Source of the DNA: Pararobbsia silviterrae
GTDB lineage: Bacteria; Pseudomonadota; Gammaproteobacteria; Burkholderiales; Burkholderiaceae
Direction of reading: 5' to 3'
DNA: 64,000 nt
Assembly (NCBI RefSeq): GCF_003628125.1
Contig: NZ_RBZU01000001.1
Coordinates: 558,001 to 622,000 of the forward strand
Part shown: positions 1-10,681 of the stretch, piece after piece
Numbering within the stretch: the stretch's first letter is position 1
Layout of the letters: the number at the start of each line of letters is the position of its first letter
Translations under genes and position numbers: made by a program
The notes under the pieces: model-generated
What the model was told of the DNA's origin: nothing
Database searches by the model: none
Seen by the model: only the letters and a program-made list of their open reading frames with translations

Positions 1-129
1 GTGATCGAGTTCGATCAGTTGCGGCTCGGCCGTTGCACCGTAGACGATGGCCGGGGTCTTGCCGGCGTTACGCAGGCGGCGGCTCGCACCCGTTCCCTGC
101 AGACTGCGCTCGAAAGCGACGACTTTCAT
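1..129 (-). CDS. rplY: 50S ribosomal protein L25 (CTC family), N-terminal part
   Basis: Only the first 43 codons are in the window; the gene runs off the left edge. The translation begins [20 protein letters not shown] and continues with GKTPAIVYG, which is the start of the general-stress/L25 family that binds 5S rRNA in the large ribosomal subunit. The ATG is at 129 and is preceded by a GGAGA-type ribosome site. It lies downstream of prs on the same strand, the usual Burkholderia order. Whether the protein has the long CTC C-terminal domain cannot be seen. Confidence 0.93.
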   Translation of the reverse strand, partial: MKVVAFERSLQGTGASRRLRNAGKTPAIVYGATAEPQLIELDH

Positions 130-200
130 GGTGTTCTCCAAAAACTGTCCGCGACCAGACAGTGGATTAGGACTCGACGAGTCCGGTTTCTAAATAACGA

Positions 201-223
201 AAGCGACGCCGTATGCGTCGCTT
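201..223 (-). terminator. Hairpin between prs and rplY
   Basis: Perfect 9-bp inverted repeat AAGCGACGC / GCGTCGCTT with a 5-nt loop, about 80 nt after the prs stop codon. On the minus strand it is followed by TCGTTATTT, a weak T-rich tract. It could end part of the prs transcript or lower rplY expression by partial termination. Confidence 0.5.
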
Positions 224-300
224 CGATTCCCGATACGGACGCGTACCGGAAAATTCGGCGGACCGCCGCGAGAACGGCGATCCCAATTCATGCACTTCGC

Positions 301-1260
301 TCAGGCGGCGTGTTCGGCGAACAACGACATCACGGACTCGCCGCTGCGGATCCGCTTGAACGTCTCGGCGAGCAGCGGGGCGCTCGACAGCAGTCGAATC
401 TTCGAGCACTGGCGCGATTCCTCGCTGAGCGGAATCGTATCGGTCACAACGAGTTCGTCGAGCACCGACGACGCGAGACGCGCTGCGGCGCCGCCCGAGA
501 GCACCGGGTGCGTCGCGTAGGCGAACACGCTCAGCGCGCCGCGATCCTTGAGGACCTGAGCCGCCTTGCAGAGCGTGCCTGCGGTATCGACCATGTCGTC
601 CATGATCACGCATTGACGACCGGCGACATCGCCGATGATGTTCATGACTTCGGCGACATTCGCCTTCGGCCGGCGCTTGTCGATGATCGCGAGATCCGTG
701 TTCAGCTGCTTCGCGAGCGCTCGAGCACGGACGACGCCGCCGATATCGGGCGACACGACGAGCAGATTGTCGTGATTCTGCTTGCGCAGATCCTGCAGCA
801 GAATCGGGGTCGCGTAGATGTTGTCGACCGGAATGTCGAAGAAACCTTGAATCTGGTCCGCGTGCAGGTCCATCGTGATCACGCGATCGACGCCGGCGAT
901 CTGGAGCATGTTCGCGACGACCTTCGCCGAAATCGCGACGCGCGCCGAGCGCGGACGACGGTCCTGACGCGCATAGCCGAAGTACGGAATCGCCGCGGTG
1001 ATCCGACCCGCCGACGCGCGCTTGAGCGCATCGACCATGATCATCAATTCCATCAGCGTGTCATTCGTCGGCGCGCAGGTCGACTGCAGGACGAAGACGT
1101 CCTTGCCGCGAACATTTTCCTGGATTTCGACTTGGATCTCGCCGTCCGAAAAACGGCTGACCATCGCTTTGCCAAGCGGGATGCCGAGAGTTTGGGTCAC
1201 TTCCAGAGCAAGGCCAGGGTTGGCGTTGCCAGTGAAAACCATCAGGCCGTCGCTGCTCAT
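301..1260 (-). CDS. prs: Ribose-phosphate pyrophosphokinase (PRPP synthase)
   Basis: Transfers pyrophosphate from ATP to ribose 5-phosphate, giving PRPP for purine, pyrimidine, histidine, tryptophan and NAD synthesis in the cytosol. The 319-aa length is normal for class I enzymes. Visible family motifs are the ATP flexible-loop region with [20 protein letters not shown] in the first half, the [12 protein letters not shown] stretch, and the PRPP loop [12 protein letters not shown] near residue 220. It sits between a tRNA-Gln gene and rplY as in other Burkholderiaceae. There is no sign of damage; identity is as good as certain. Confidence 0.98.
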   Translation of the reverse strand: MSSDGLMVFTGNANPGLALEVTQTLGIPLGKAMVSRFSDGEIQVEIQENVRGKDVFVLQSTCAPTNDTLMELMIMVDALKRASAGRITAAIPYFGYARQDRRPRSARVAISAKVVANMLQIAGVDRVITMDLHADQIQGFFDIPVDNIYATPILLQDLRKQNHDNLLVVSPDIGGVVRARALAKQLNTDLAIIDKRRPKANVAEVMNIIGDVAGRQCVIMDDMVDTAGTLCKAAQVLKDRGALSVFAYATHPVLSGGAAARLASSVLDELVVTDTIPLSEESRQCSKIRLLSSAPLLAETFKRIRSGESVMSLFAEHAA

Positions 1261-1329
1261 CGTGTACCTGCAAATGACGCCCTACGCGAAGGAGCGACTG
1301 GACGCAAACTTTGGCAAAAGCGAGATATT

Positions 1330-1406
1330 TGGCAGGGGAGGAAGGACTCGAACCCTCGAATGCCGGAATCAAAATCCGGTGCCTTAACCAACTTGGCGAC
1401 TCCCCT
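1330..1406 (-). tRNA. tRNA-Gln (anticodon TTG)
   Basis: Read on the minus strand, the 77-nt sequence folds as a full cloverleaf. The acceptor AGGGGAG pairs with CTCCCCT, the anticodon stem CCGGA/TCCGG encloses the loop TTTTGAT (anticodon TTG), the T arm contains TTCGAGT, the discriminator is G, and CCA is encoded. It reads CAA codons. It lies between ispE and prs, a standard position in this family. Confidence 0.97.
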
Positions 1407-1456
1407 ACACTAACCGATAGCTTGTCGGGTCGTAGGATACCCGGCAAAGCAAAAAC

Positions 1457-2329
1457 TTATGACGCGAAGCTATACAACGGATGACGCTGCAAGCTTGCTG
1501 TTACGACGCTTCTCCAACTCGGAGGCACTTTCGCTTGCGCTTCAAGTGCGGCTTCCTTGCTGGGGAACGCGGCAAACACGCACGCTCCGGAACCCGTCAT
1601 ACGCGAGGCCGCGATTATATCCAACCAATCGAGCACTTTCGCAACTTCCGCGTACTTTTTTGCCACCACCGCCTGCATATCGTTTCGGCCGAAGCTGTCT
1701 GGCCAACCGATCGTGCTGCCGTGCTGTGCAAGAAAGTCCGTTATTGTGACGGCTTCACTGTCGCGTGTCAATTCCGGATCTGAAAAAATTTCGACAGTCG
1801 GAACATGCGCGTTCGGCACAATCACGAGGAAATGCCGAGCCGGCAATTCTACAGTGTCGAGCTCTTCGCCGACACCCCCCGCGAATGCATTTTCTCCAAA
1901 GATGAAGAACGGCACATCGGCGCCCAACTTGAGGGCGATGCGCTGCAAATCCTTGCGCGACACGCGCGTGTCCCACAAGCGATTGAGCGCGAGCAGGGTC
2001 GTGGCCGCATCGGAGCTTCCGCCGCCGATGCCGCCGCCCATCGGCAGACGTTTGTCGATCTCGATGTCGGCGCCGAACGCGGTCCCCGTATGCGCTTGCA
2101 GCAGCCGCGCGGCGCGCACGGTCAGGTCCGTGTCTTCGGGGACATTCGCGATCTCGTTGACGCGCCGGATCGCGCCGTCGTCGCGGCGCGCGAAGTGCAG
2201 CACGTCGCCCCAGTCGATCAACTGGAACACCGTCTGCAGCGCGTGATATCCGTCGGGGCGCCGACCCGTGATGTGCAGGAACAGATTGAGTTTCGCCGGC
2301 GCGGCGCAATCTCGAAGGGAAGTCGTCAT
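1457..2329 (-). CDS. ispE: 4-diphosphocytidyl-2-C-methyl-D-erythritol kinase
   Basis: Phosphorylates the 2-hydroxyl of CDP-methylerythritol in the MEP (non-mevalonate) isoprenoid pathway. The GHMP-kinase ATP loop is present as [19 protein letters not shown] near residue 95, and the N-terminus [20 protein letters not shown] is typical. I use the ATG at 2329, giving 290 aa; a TTG three codons upstream is open but has no family support. The gene lies directly upstream of tRNA-Gln and downstream of lolB on the same strand. Confidence 0.96.
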   Translation of the reverse strand: MTTSLRDCAAPAKLNLFLHITGRRPDGYHALQTVFQLIDWGDVLHFARRDDGAIRRVNEIANVPEDTDLTVRAARLLQAHTGTAFGADIEIDKRLPMGGGIGGGSSDAATTLLALNRLWDTRVSRKDLQRIALKLGADVPFFIFGENAFAGGVGEELDTVELPARHFLVIVPNAHVPTVEIFSDPELTRDSEAVTITDFLAQHGSTIGWPDSFGRNDMQAVVAKKYAEVAKVLDWLDIIAASRMTGSGACVFAAFPSKEAALEAQAKVPPSWRSVVTASLQRHPLYSFAS

Positions 2330-2377
2330 TCGGGTCAAACAGGCAACGTAAAGAGGGCGTCCGCGTTCGAACGGCCT

Positions 2378-2968
2378 TCAGTGATCGAGCACGATGCGGA
2401 TCGCGATCGGCGGCTCGGTGCGCACGAGATTCATACGCTTGACCGAGTTGTCCGCGGCGTACTCGTAGTAGTCGACGGTCCAGCCGTCCTGCTTGAGTTC
2501 CTTGATGCGGCCGTTGCTCGGATCGGTGTCCGTCGTGGCTTTCGAACCGGGCGCGGGCGCGGGTTCGAGCCAATAGCGAAGATTCGACACGGGCAACGCG
2601 AAACCCAGCGCGTCGTGCATGAGGTCGTCGACCTTCGGCGCGGTTTGCGGCGCGCGGTTCGGCATTTCAAGCGTCGCGCTCGCGGGTGCGGACTCGATGA
2701 CCGCAAGCGTCTGGCCGAGCGGACTCTTGAGTTCGACGCTGACCGTCTCGCCTTCCTGATGCCATGTGAAATTGCCGTACGCGTTGCGTTCGGCGCCGTT
2801 CTGATCGTTGTACTTGATCGCAAAACGGCCTTCGTAATCGATCTGCGTGCGCGCGGTCGCCGCCGCTTGCGCGGGCGACGCCGGCTTCACGGGCGCTTGC
2901 GCGCACGCACCGAGCAGCAGGGTCAGGGCCGCCAGGCAGGCGGCCGAATCAAGCCGGAAAACTCGCAT
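2378..2968 (-). CDS. lolB: Outer-membrane lipoprotein insertion protein LolB
   Basis: Receives lipoproteins from LolA and inserts them into the outer membrane; itself an outer-membrane lipoprotein. The 196-aa product begins with a lipoprotein signal peptide ending in the lipobox LLGAC (Cys near residue 22), followed by the LolB core with RFAIKYNDQNG and LKSPLGQTLAVIES. The ATG at 2968 shares one base with the stop codon of the upstream TPR gene (TGATG), which points to coupled translation and fixes the start. The lolB–ispE order is conserved in beta-proteobacteria. Confidence 0.93.
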   Translation of the reverse strand: MRVFRLDSAACLAALTLLLGACAQAPVKPASPAQAAATARTQIDYEGRFAIKYNDQNGAERNAYGNFTWHQEGETVSVELKSPLGQTLAVIESAPASATLEMPNRAPQTAPKVDDLMHDALGFALPVSNLRYWLEPAPAPGSKATTDTDPSNGRIKELKQDGWTVDYYEYAADNSVKRMNLVRTEPPIAIRIVLDH

Positions 2969-4758
2969 CAGGGGTTGGTCACGTCGAAATGCTTGAGCGT
3001 GTTGAGCACGGTCTCGTTGTCGGGTTCGAGCTTCAACGCATCGTGCCAAGCCTGCTTCGCTTCGTCCTGATGACCCGAGACCCAGAGGACTTCGCCGAGG
3101 TGCGCGCCGATTTCGGCATTGGGCTGGATTTGGTAAGCATGACGAAGCAGCGTGATCGCCTGGTCCTTGTCGCCCTGGCGATACTTGACCCAGCCGAGGC
3201 TATCCATGATGAACGCGTCGCGCGGCGAGAGCGCGGTCGCGCGTTCGACGAGCTTCTGCGCTTCAGGCAGACGCTCGTTACGATCGGCGAGCGAGTAGCC
3301 GAGCGCGTTGAAGGCGTTCGGATTGTTCGGCTGAAGCGTCATGAGCTTGCGCAGATCGGTCTCCATCGGACCGTAGTCGGCGAGCTTTTCCGACGCCATG
3401 GCGCGGTCGTACAGCAGATCGGGATCGTCGGGGAACTTCGCGATCGCTTCGTTGAGCCGCGCGCGCGCATCCGCATAGCGCTTCGCATCGAACAGAATGC
3501 CCGCGTCGGCGCGCATGATCTCGGCCTGATCGTGCGGGTCGGCCGATTGAAGCGCCGCGAGCGTACGGCGCGCGCCTTCGACGTCGCCTTGCTGCGCTTG
3601 AATCTGCGCGCGCGTGATCCGCGAGCCGATGTATTGCGGACTGCCCGACGTGATCTTGTCGAGCCACTTGAGCGCCGCCGGATAGTCCTTGCGATTGACC
3701 TCGATCTCGGCGAGATAGATATACGCCTGCCCGGCATCGACGCGCAGCGAATTCGATTGCTTCTCCGCGCCTTCGGCGTACTGCTGCAGATACGCGCTCG
3801 CTTCGTCGAATTGCTTTTGCTGAAGGTCGATCAAGGCGAGCGCGAGCAACGGTGCGAGATCCTTCGGATCGTTCCCGTGCATGGCCTCGAACTGCTTGCG
3901 CGCATTGTCGATCTGATCGTCGCTCAGATAGAGCTGCGCGAGCGTCGTGCGCAGGTCGCGCGTCGGACTGGCCTGCACGGCCTTTTCCATGGCCGCGATC
4001 GCTTCCTTGCGCTCGTCCGGTCCGATCTGCGCGAGCAGCAATGCCGCCGGCTCGAAGTCGGGTTTGAGCTTGAGCGCTTGTTCGAGCGACGCGCGCGCGC
4101 CTTGCTGATCGCCGACGATCAGTTGCTGGCGCGCGATCACGAGCGACGACACCGGCCGCTGCATGTCGTTCTTGAGCAGGTTCTGCAGCAACTTGAGACC
4201 GCCGCTGCGATCGGGGCCGCGCGCGATCAGCACCTGCAACTGCACGATCGTCGGAATGCGCTGATCTTCGGGTACCGCGGCGAGCTGCGTCGCGAGCAGC
4301 GGCTGGGCTTCGTCGAGTTTGCCGTTGAGGATCAGCAGCGATGCATCGAGCTGGGCCGCCGATTGATCGTCGGGCGCGTACTCGTGCCAGAGCCGCACGG
4401 CGGTCAACGCATCGGCGGGACTCTGCGCGCGCAGCGCGATTTCGGCCGCGCGCTTGGCCATGCGCGGATCCTTCGTGTCGCGCGCAAGCTCGACGTAGGC
4501 ATTGAAGGCAGGCCCGGGTTCGCCGCGTTGAAGCGCGATTTCAGCGGCCAGCACCGTATAGAGGATTTCGCTCGACAGTTCGACGTTGGGCAGATCCTTC
4601 GCGTCGTCCGGGATCGGCGCGCTTGCGACGCTCGCGCCGGGATCGTCGGCATCGTCATCCGAGGGCTGCGCGTGCGCACCCGAAACCGTGAGTGCAAAGA
4701 CTGCGAGTGCCGCGGCGCTCAATCGCGCGAGCGTACGCTTGGGGGAAGTAAGAGGCAT
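2968..4758 (-). CDS. Exported tetratricopeptide-repeat protein
   Basis: A 596-aa protein with an N-terminal signal peptide ending SGAHAQ, an acidic linker, and TPR-type helical repeats throughout (for example [23 protein letters not shown] and [21 protein letters not shown]). TPR proteins are protein-binding scaffolds; this family is usually found upstream of lolB in Burkholderiaceae, so a role in envelope assembly is a reasonable guess only. An alternative ATG lies 13 codons upstream at 4797; neither start has a clear Shine-Dalgarno, and I prefer 4758 because it gives a clean signal peptide. It is divergent from mutM. Confidence 0.9.
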   Translation of the reverse strand: MPLTSPKRTLARLSAAALAVFALTVSGAHAQPSDDDADDPGASVASAPIPDDAKDLPNVELSSEILYTVLAAEIALQRGEPGPAFNAYVELARDTKDPRMAKRAAEIALRAQSPADALTAVRLWHEYAPDDQSAAQLDASLLILNGKLDEAQPLLATQLAAVPEDQRIPTIVQLQVLIARGPDRSGGLKLLQNLLKNDMQRPVSSLVIARQQLIVGDQQGARASLEQALKLKPDFEPAALLLAQIGPDERKEAIAAMEKAVQASPTRDLRTTLAQLYLSDDQIDNARKQFEAMHGNDPKDLAPLLALALIDLQQKQFDEASAYLQQYAEGAEKQSNSLRVDAGQAYIYLAEIEVNRKDYPAALKWLDKITSGSPQYIGSRITRAQIQAQQGDVEGARRTLAALQSADPHDQAEIMRADAGILFDAKRYADARARLNEAIAKFPDDPDLLYDRAMASEKLADYGPMETDLRKLMTLQPNNPNAFNALGYSLADRNERLPEAQKLVERATALSPRDAFIMDSLGWVKYRQGDKDQAITLLRHAYQIQPNAEIGAHLGEVLWVSGHQDEAKQAWHDALKLEPDNETVLNTLKHFDVTNP

Positions 4759-4891
4759 CGACCGCTTCGAGAGAAGGTCCGCGAAAAGGAATTCCATAAA
4801 AATCCGGGCCAGGTTTCCGATGATTGTAACGCGGGTGGATAAAATAACGCGCAACGTGCCCACCCTGTTCAAGACAGCAGACCGATTCCCC

Positions 4892-5722
4892 ATGCCAGAG
4901 TTGCCGGAAGTTGAAGTTACGCGCCGCGGCATATCACCGCACATTACAGAACAGGTCATCGAGCGCGTCGACGTGCGCACGCCGATGCTGCGCTGGCCGA
5001 TCCCGTCGGGCTTGAGCGCGCTGGTCGGCGGCCAACGCGTGACGCGCGTCGAACGGCGCGGCAAATATCTGCTGATCGAAGTCGGCGCGGGCTGGCTCAT
5101 CGTCCACCTCGGCATGACGGGCACGTTGCGCGTGTTGCCGCGCGCCGCGCTCGAACGTCTTCCCGACAAGCACGAGCACGTCGACATCGTGTTCGGGCAG
5201 ACCGTCTTGCGGTTTCGCGATCCGCGCCGTTTCGGCGCGATTCTCTGGCACGCGCGGGACGCGGGCGACGTCGCCGATCATCCGCTGTTGCGCGCGCTCG
5301 GCGTCGAGCCGTTTTCGCCCGATTTCACGGCGCAACTCATGTTCGACCGCACGCGCGGACGCTCGGTGGCGATCAAGCAGGCCCTGCTCGCGGGCGATAT
5401 CGTCGTCGGCGTCGGGAATATCTACGCATCCGAGAGTCTGTTCCGCGCGCGGATCCATCCGGCGCGCGCGGCGGGGCGCATCGCGCTATCCCGGTATGTG
5501 GCGCTCGCCGAGGCGATTCGCGATACCTTGGCCGAAGCGATCGCCAAGGGCGGCAGCACGTTGCGCGATTTCGTCTCCAGTGACGGATCGCGCGGCTACT
5601 TTCAGCTCGATTACTTCGTCTACGACCGCGCCGGCGAACCCTGCAAAGTCTGCGGCAACGCGATCCGCCAGATCGTGCAGGGCCAACGTTCGACGTTTTA
5701 CTGTCCGCACTGTCAGCATTGA
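4892..5722 (+). CDS. mutM: Formamidopyrimidine-DNA glycosylase
   Basis: Removes 8-oxoguanine and formamidopyrimidines from DNA and cuts the resulting abasic site (GO repair system). The start [13 protein letters not shown] leaves Pro as the N-terminal nucleophile with the catalytic Glu next to it, which fixes the start. A C-terminal zinc finger C-x2-C...C-x2-C (CKVCGN...FYCPHC) is complete. Length 276 aa is normal. It is followed after 49 nt by mutY on the same strand, so both oxidised-guanine glycosylases are probably co-transcribed. Confidence 0.97.
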   Translation: MPELPEVEVTRRGISPHITEQVIERVDVRTPMLRWPIPSGLSALVGGQRVTRVERRGKYLLIEVGAGWLIVHLGMTGTLRVLPRAALERLPDKHEHVDIVFGQTVLRFRDPRRFGAILWHARDAGDVADHPLLRALGVEPFSPDFTAQLMFDRTRGRSVAIKQALLAGDIVVGVGNIYASESLFRARIHPARAAGRIALSRYVALAEAIRDTLAEAIAKGGSTLRDFVSSDGSRGYFQLDYFVYDRAGEPCKVCGNAIRQIVQGQRSTFYCPHCQH

Positions 5723-5771
5723 TCGTGCCGCACTCACGCATCGCCTTTCTCGCGCGCCCGCCGCGCCGACC

Positions 5772-6953
5772 ATGACCTCGCAGAACGATACCTTGCTTAC
5801 TCCGCGTGCTTCCCATCGTTCGTCGAAGACCGATGCGAGTACCTCGATGATCGACACACTCGGGCCGGCATCCGGACGCCGCGCGCTCATCGAGTCGTTC
5901 GCGCCGACGCTGATCGCGTGGCAACGCGAGCACGGACGTCACGATTTGCCTTGGCAGCAGAGCCGTGATGCTTATCGCGTCTGGCTGTCCGAGATCATGC
6001 TGCAGCAGACCCAGGTCTCGACCGTGATTCCGTACTACACGCGGTTTCTCGAGCGGTTTCCGACGATCGAGGCGCTTGCGGGCGCGCCGTCCGACGAGGT
6101 CATGAGTCTGTGGGCCGGGCTCGGCTACTACTCGCGCGCGCGCAATCTGCATCGCTGTGCGCAGGTCGTCGTCGAAGCGTACGGCGGGCACTTTCCGCGG
6201 ACGGTCGAGGCGTTGTCGAGTCTGCCGGGCATCGGGCGTTCGACGGCCGCCGCGATCGCCGCGTTTTCATTCGGCGCGCGCGAGGCGATTCTCGACGGCA
6301 ATGTCAAACGCGTGCTCGCGCGCGTATTCGGCATCGACGGCTTTCCCGGCGAGAAACGCGTTGAAAACGCGATGTGGACGCTCGCGCAGACCTTGCTGCC
6401 CGCGCACGGCGACGCGGATATCGACGCATACACGCAGGGCCTCATGGACCTCGGCGCGACGCTGTGCACGCGGGGCCGTCCGGATTGCGCGCGCTGCGCG
6501 TTCACGCCGCATTGCGTCGCGTACGCGACGGGACGTCAACGCGAACTTCCCGTTGCGCGTCCGCGCAAGGCGGTGCCGGTCCGCCACACGCTGATGCTCG
6601 TCATGCGTCGCGGCAAATCGATCTGGCTCGAACGCCGGCCGCCGACCGGGATCTGGGGCGGCCTCTGGAGCTTGCCCGAGGGCAGCGACACGACCGCGCT
6701 CGCGCGCGTCGCCGAGCTGCACGGGTATCACGACAGCGCGAGTGCGTTCGAGCCGCTTGCGCCGCTTTCGCATACGTTCACGCATTTCAAGCTCGACATC
6801 GAGCCGATGCTGCTCGACATGGTCGCCGCGAAAACGCCATCGGCGCGCGACGATGCCGCGGGCCGCTGGGTCGCGCTGTCGGAGCTCGATGAATTCGGCC
6901 TGCCCGCGCCGGTCAAGAAACTGCTCGCCGGTTTGACGGGAACGCTGATCTGA
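5772..6953 (+). CDS. mutY: Adenine DNA glycosylase
   Basis: Removes adenine mispaired with 8-oxoguanine. The order is an HhH-GPD glycosylase core with MLQQTQVSTVIPYYTRF, the helix-hairpin-helix LPGIGRSTAAAIAAF and catalytic Asp in ILDGNVKRVL, a Cys cluster C-x6-C-x2-C-x5-C (CTRGRPDCARCAFTPHC) for the 4Fe-4S centre, then a C-terminal Nudix-like 8-oxoG recognition domain. I chose the ATG at 5772 (393 aa). A second ATG at 5847 would give 368 aa, closer to family length, so the start is uncertain by 25 codons. Confidence 0.95.
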   Translation: MTSQNDTLLTPRASHRSSKTDASTSMIDTLGPASGRRALIESFAPTLIAWQREHGRHDLPWQQSRDAYRVWLSEIMLQQTQVSTVIPYYTRFLERFPTIEALAGAPSDEVMSLWAGLGYYSRARNLHRCAQVVVEAYGGHFPRTVEALSSLPGIGRSTAAAIAAFSFGAREAILDGNVKRVLARVFGIDGFPGEKRVENAMWTLAQTLLPAHGDADIDAYTQGLMDLGATLCTRGRPDCARCAFTPHCVAYATGRQRELPVARPRKAVPVRHTLMLVMRRGKSIWLERRPPTGIWGGLWSLPEGSDTTALARVAELHGYHDSASAFEPLAPLSHTFTHFKLDIEPMLLDMVAAKTPSARDDAAGRWVALSELDEFGLPAPVKKLLAGLTGTLI

Positions 6954-7080
6954 TCTCAGGGGCCACGCGATCCGCCGATCGTGCGGCGGCGAAGCTTGGG
7001 AACCGTGCGCGACGTCGCGACGCTTCGACGCCGATCGCGTTGCGGCGCCGATGCGATCGGCGTCGCACGCCATGGCTCGT

Positions 7081-7707
7081 TCAGAGCATCTGATGTTGTT
7101 GCATGAAGTGATGGACGATCTCGAGCCGCGCTTCCGCATCCTCGATTTCCATGAGCTTTTGTCGCGCGCGCAGCGGGATGGGCAGGATTTCCGCCAGCCG
7201 GTTGGACAGCCAGATCGGGTCTTCGAATCGATAAGGCTTGAGGAACGGCACATTGTTCGGATCGCGGTCGGCCACGCCCTTGATGATGCGTTCGAGGACT
7301 TCGGCACACGCCGCGTGCGGCGCGAGATAGGCGCGGCCGTCGGGGGGCGGGTCCTCGCCGATCGGTTCGGCCATGCCGCGCAGCAGACCGCTCGGTTCGA
7401 CGCGCGTCGAGAGCAGTCGGAATCGATGGCCGCCCTTGACCTTGATCTGCATGAGCCCGTATTCCTGCACATCGCAATCGAGCAGATGCGCGAGGCAGCC
7501 GACGGACTCGGGCACCGTCGGCTCGTCGGGCCGCGCGACTTCATTGCCGCTGCGGATCATGCAGACGCCGAACGGGCTCTGGTCGCGCAGACAGTCGCGC
7601 ATCATGTCGAGATAGCGCGCCTCGAAGATCTTCAACGGCAGCAGGCCGTCCGGAAAAAGCACCGTATGCAAGGGGAACAGCGGCAGGTCGGCGAGGATGG
7701 ATGACAT
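7081..7707 (-). CDS. LON substrate-binding domain protein
   Basis: A 208-aa protein made only of the LON N-terminal substrate-binding (PUA-like) fold: LPLFPLHTVLFPDGLLPLKIFEARYLDM at the N-terminus and the conserved RFRLLSTRVEPSGL segment. It has no AAA+ or protease domain. Such stand-alone proteins are common next to rapZ in Burkholderiaceae; the function is unknown, possibly peptide or substrate binding. The ATG at 7707 is preferred over a TTG four codons upstream. It ends convergently with mutY and starts 27 nt after rapZ. Confidence 0.88.
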   Translation of the reverse strand: MSSILADLPLFPLHTVLFPDGLLPLKIFEARYLDMMRDCLRDQSPFGVCMIRSGNEVARPDEPTVPESVGCLAHLLDCDVQEYGLMQIKVKGGHRFRLLSTRVEPSGLLRGMAEPIGEDPPPDGRAYLAPHAACAEVLERIIKGVADRDPNNVPFLKPYRFEDPIWLSNRLAEILPIPLRARQKLMEIEDAEARLEIVHHFMQQHQML

Positions 7708-7734
7708 GGCGCTCCGCAACGTGATGCAAAGGGG

Positions 7735-8610
7735 TCAGGCGATCTTCCTGAGTTCGTCGGGTGGCGCAATCTCGCGGTGCCTGACGAGCACTTGCGCTTC
7801 GCCCGCAAAGCGCTTCCCGAGCGTCTCCGAGATGAACACCGACCGGTGCTGCCCACCCGTGCAGCCGATGCCGACGGTCAGGTAACTCCGGTTGTCGTCG
7901 CGAAAACGCGGCAGCCATTTGTGAAGATACGACGATATATCGCCGATCATCTCAAGCACGTCGGGTTCGGCTTCGAGGAATTCGATCACGGGACGATCGA
8001 GCCCGGTCAGCGGGCGGAGCCGATGGTCGTAATACGGGTTCGGCAAGGTCCGTACATCGAAGACGAGATCGGCATCGAGCGGAATGCCGCGCTTGAATCC
8101 GAACGACTCGAACATCAACAGCAGGCCCGTATGCTCGTGTTCGACGAATTTCTTGACCCACGCGCGCAGGGCGTTCGCGCGCAGGTTGCTGGTATCGATC
8201 TGGTGCCCGAGTTCGGCGAGTCCCGCGACGAGTTCGCGTTCGCGCTCGATCGCATCGCCGAGCGAGTCGATGCCGACGTCGGGATTGCCGCCCGACAGCG
8301 GATGCCGGCGGCGCGTTTCCGAAAAGCGCTGGATCAGCGCGGTCGTGCTCGCGTTGAGAAACAGAATGCTGACCTGATGCGCGGTGCGCAATTCGCGAAT
8401 GATGTCGGGCAGGCCCGCGATCGATGTGCCCGAGCGCGCGTCGATCGCGACAGCCAGGCGCGATTGCCCCTCGTTCGCGAGATACCGCGCAAGCTCGGGC
8501 AGAAAGCCCGCCGGCAGATTGTCGACGCAGTAGTACCCCGCGTCCTCGAGCGCGTTGAGCGCAACAGATTTGCCGGAGCCGGATATGCCGGTGATAAGGA
8601 CGATGCGCAT
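7735..8610 (-). CDS. rapZ: RNase adapter protein / nucleotide-binding RapZ
   Basis: P-loop protein of the RapZ (YvcJ) family, which in enterobacteria guides RNase E to a small RNA controlling amino-sugar synthesis; its target here is unknown. The Walker A is GISGSGKS at residues 8–15, and the C-terminal block [12 protein letters not shown] is the family signature. The ATG at 8610 gives 291 aa, normal length; the longer open frame upstream is not conserved. It is last but one in the minus-strand chain ptsN–hprK–rapZ–LON protein, the usual link to the nitrogen PTS. Confidence 0.95.
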   Translation of the reverse strand: MRIVLITGISGSGKSVALNALEDAGYYCVDNLPAGFLPELARYLANEGQSRLAVAIDARSGTSIAGLPDIIRELRTAHQVSILFLNASTTALIQRFSETRRRHPLSGGNPDVGIDSLGDAIERERELVAGLAELGHQIDTSNLRANALRAWVKKFVEHEHTGLLLMFESFGFKRGIPLDADLVFDVRTLPNPYYDHRLRPLTGLDRPVIEFLEAEPDVLEMIGDISSYLHKWLPRFRDDNRSYLTVGIGCTGGQHRSVFISETLGKRFAGEAQVLVRHREIAPPDELRKIA

Positions 8611-8700
8611 GGGTCTGAAGAGTTTCAGCCATGATACCGTCAGATTCGGGTCGCGGACAGGCCCGGACGGCACCCGCGCCGCCCGGCTACGCGCGGGCGG

Positions 8701-9669
8701 TCAGATCAGCTTGCCCGGGAATTGGCTGTCGGGATCCTGCATCGCGAGACGCTGGCGATCCATGAAGTCGCGCAGCGTGTCGATCCCGCGCAGCTGGAGA
8801 ATCGTGTTGCGGACCGCGGCTTCGACGAGCACCGCGAGGTTGCGGCCCGCGGCGACCTGAATCGTGACCTTGCTGATCGGCAGCCCGAGCACGTCGATCG
8901 TTTGCGATTCGAGCGGCAGCCGCTGGAACTCGCCGTCGGGGCGGCGCACGAGCTGGACGATGAGCTTGAGCTTCATCTTCCGGCGTACGGCGGTTTCGCC
9001 GAAGATCGTCTTGATGTCGAGCAGGCCGAGGCCGCGCACTTCGAGCAGGTTCTGCAGCAGCGGCGGGCAGCGCCCCTCGACGAATTCGGGCCCGAGACGC
9101 ACGAAGTCGACCGCATCGTCGGCCACGAGGCCGTGCCCGCGGCTGATGAGTTCGAGGCCGAGCTCGCTCTTGCCGAGGCCGGAGTCGCCGGTCAGCAGCA
9201 CGCCGACACCGAGGATATCGAGGAACACGCCATGCATCGTCGCGCGCGGCGCGAGGATCCGGGACATGTACAGCCGCAGGCTGTCGATGACGGCCGCGGC
9301 CGACATCGGCGTCGTGAACAGCGGCGTCGACGAGCGCGTCGCGCGCAGCACGAGATCGGGCGGCGCTTCGATGCCGCCGGCGACGACGAGAAACGGCGGT
9401 TCGAGCGCGATGAGCTCGGCCATGTTGCGGCGGCGATCTTCGTCGGTCTGACGCTGGTAGTACTGGATTTCGGCTTCGCCGAGCACCTGGATCCGGTTCG
9501 GGTGGATCAGGTTCAAGTGGCCGACGAGATCGGCGCTCGATGTCGCGGTCGCGACGGTTTCCGGGAGAAAACCGCGTTCCCAACCCTCATGCCCCGTGAG
9601 CCAGCTGAGTTTCAACGACGCGGCGTTGTCGTCGAAGATGCTTTGAGCGTTGATGCTGGACGTATCCAT
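8701..9669 (-). CDS. hprK: HPr kinase/phosphorylase
   Basis: Phosphorylates and dephosphorylates a serine of HPr in response to ATP and metabolites. The P-loop GDSGLGKSE lies near residue 160, and the HprK signature [16 protein letters not shown] lies near residue 213. Length 322 aa is typical. In beta-proteobacteria hprK belongs to an incomplete, regulatory PTS, consistent with ptsN 108 nt upstream and rapZ downstream on the same strand. Confidence 0.96.
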   Translation of the reverse strand: MDTSSINAQSIFDDNAASLKLSWLTGHEGWERGFLPETVATATSSADLVGHLNLIHPNRIQVLGEAEIQYYQRQTDEDRRRNMAELIALEPPFLVVAGGIEAPPDLVLRATRSSTPLFTTPMSAAAVIDSLRLYMSRILAPRATMHGVFLDILGVGVLLTGDSGLGKSELGLELISRGHGLVADDAVDFVRLGPEFVEGRCPPLLQNLLEVRGLGLLDIKTIFGETAVRRKMKLKLIVQLVRRPDGEFQRLPLESQTIDVLGLPISKVTIQVAAGRNLAVLVEAAVRNTILQLRGIDTLRDFMDRQRLAMQDPDSQFPGKLI

Positions 9670-9776
9670 GGGGGTGTACGCAATCGTGGAAAGGGCGCCC
9701 GGCTATCGGCAGCGCTCGTCGTCGGACGTCGGGCATCCGGACATCGGATGTTCGGACAAATGGGCCCGCCCGTGCA

Positions 9777-10232
9777 TCAGGGTTGCCACTCGGTAATCAG
9801 TTGATGAACGACGTTTCGGTCCGGCTCGGTCGTCAAGCGCACACGGACGTCACGGTCCGACAGCAATTGCGCGATCTCCGACAGGATTTCCAGATGTTGC
9901 TGCGTCGCTTGCTCGGGGACGAGCAGAAAAATGAGCAGGCCCACGGGCTGACCGTCGGGCGACTCGAACGCGATCGGCTCCGACAGGCGCACAAATGCCG
10001 CGAGCGGCTGCTTGAGCCCCTTGATCCGGCCGTGCGGAATGGCGACGCCTTCACCGAGTCCCGTCGAACCGAGCCGCTCGCGCGCGAACAGGTTGTCGGT
10101 GACGATGCTGCGCGCGATGCCGTGCTGGTTCTCGAAAATGAGACCGGCTTGTTCGAACACGCGCTTTTTGCTGGTGACGGCGAGCCCGAGAACGACGTTT
10201 TCGAGCGGTAAAAGTTTGGCTAGACGATTCAT
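9777..10232 (-). CDS. ptsN: Nitrogen-regulatory PTS protein EIIA-Ntr
   Basis: Regulatory phosphocarrier that gets its phosphate from NPr/HPr and controls transporters and nitrogen- or potassium-related functions. The active-site His is in GEGVAIPHGRI near residue 66, and the C-terminal half has the usual EIIA core (PVGLLIFLLVPEQATQQHLEILSEIA). I use the ATG at 10232 (151 aa, family size); an upstream extension in frame is low-complexity. Located downstream of hpf and rpoN, as is normal for sigma-54 loci. Confidence 0.96.
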   Translation of the reverse strand: MNRLAKLLPLENVVLGLAVTSKKRVFEQAGLIFENQHGIARSIVTDNLFARERLGSTGLGEGVAIPHGRIKGLKQPLAAFVRLSEPIAFESPDGQPVGLLIFLLVPEQATQQHLEILSEIAQLLSDRDVRVRLTTEPDRNVVHQLITEWQP

Positions 10233-10681
10233 ATTGTCAGGCGGATCGCGCCCTCGTGGCGCGTCCGGCACGACATTTCGAACTGCGAGCCCGGCAAGGG
10301 TTCAACAGTGTGTCGGGTCGTGTCGCGTTTTCCGGCTCTGTGGGTCCCCGTTAAGAGTCGGAACATTATAGATCAGCCAATCGGGCGATGGTGCGACGCG
10401 GCACCCTTGCCGCGCCGGGGGGGGCGCGCTACCGCGTGAACGCTTCCCGCTCATGCCCCCGTAAACGAGGATGCCCCGCGCAAGCGGGGCATTCGATTGA
10501 GATTACGTTCGAGATCAGATTCGCTATCGGTCCCTCAACGGGTTCGCAGAGCGCCGGCCGTCCGAGACCGGCCATTCCTGATCGGCCATTCGTCACCGGC
10601 CATTCGCGAACCGCGCACCGTTGTCCGCGTACCAGCGCTTCGCCAGCGCGCGGATTCGGGGGCACGCGTGGGCGCGTGCGT
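10233..10681. other. Intergenic region between hpf and ptsN
   Basis: A 449-nt spacer with no convincing coding sequence. It holds a perfect hairpin ATGCCCCGC–GCAA–GCGGGGCAT at 10471–10492, which may be a partial terminator after hpf although neither side has a T-run. It also has three 14-bp-spaced copies of CCGGCCATTC (second copy TCGGCCATTC) at 10568–10605. The ptsN promoter must lie in the part nearest 10233, but I cannot place it. Confidence 0.5.

Noticed and set aside
2989-4842. 617-codon plus-strand open frame opposite the TPR gene
   Set aside because: Antisense frame kept open by GC-rich codon bias; Arg/Leu-rich with no family resemblance, while the minus strand encodes a clear exported TPR protein.
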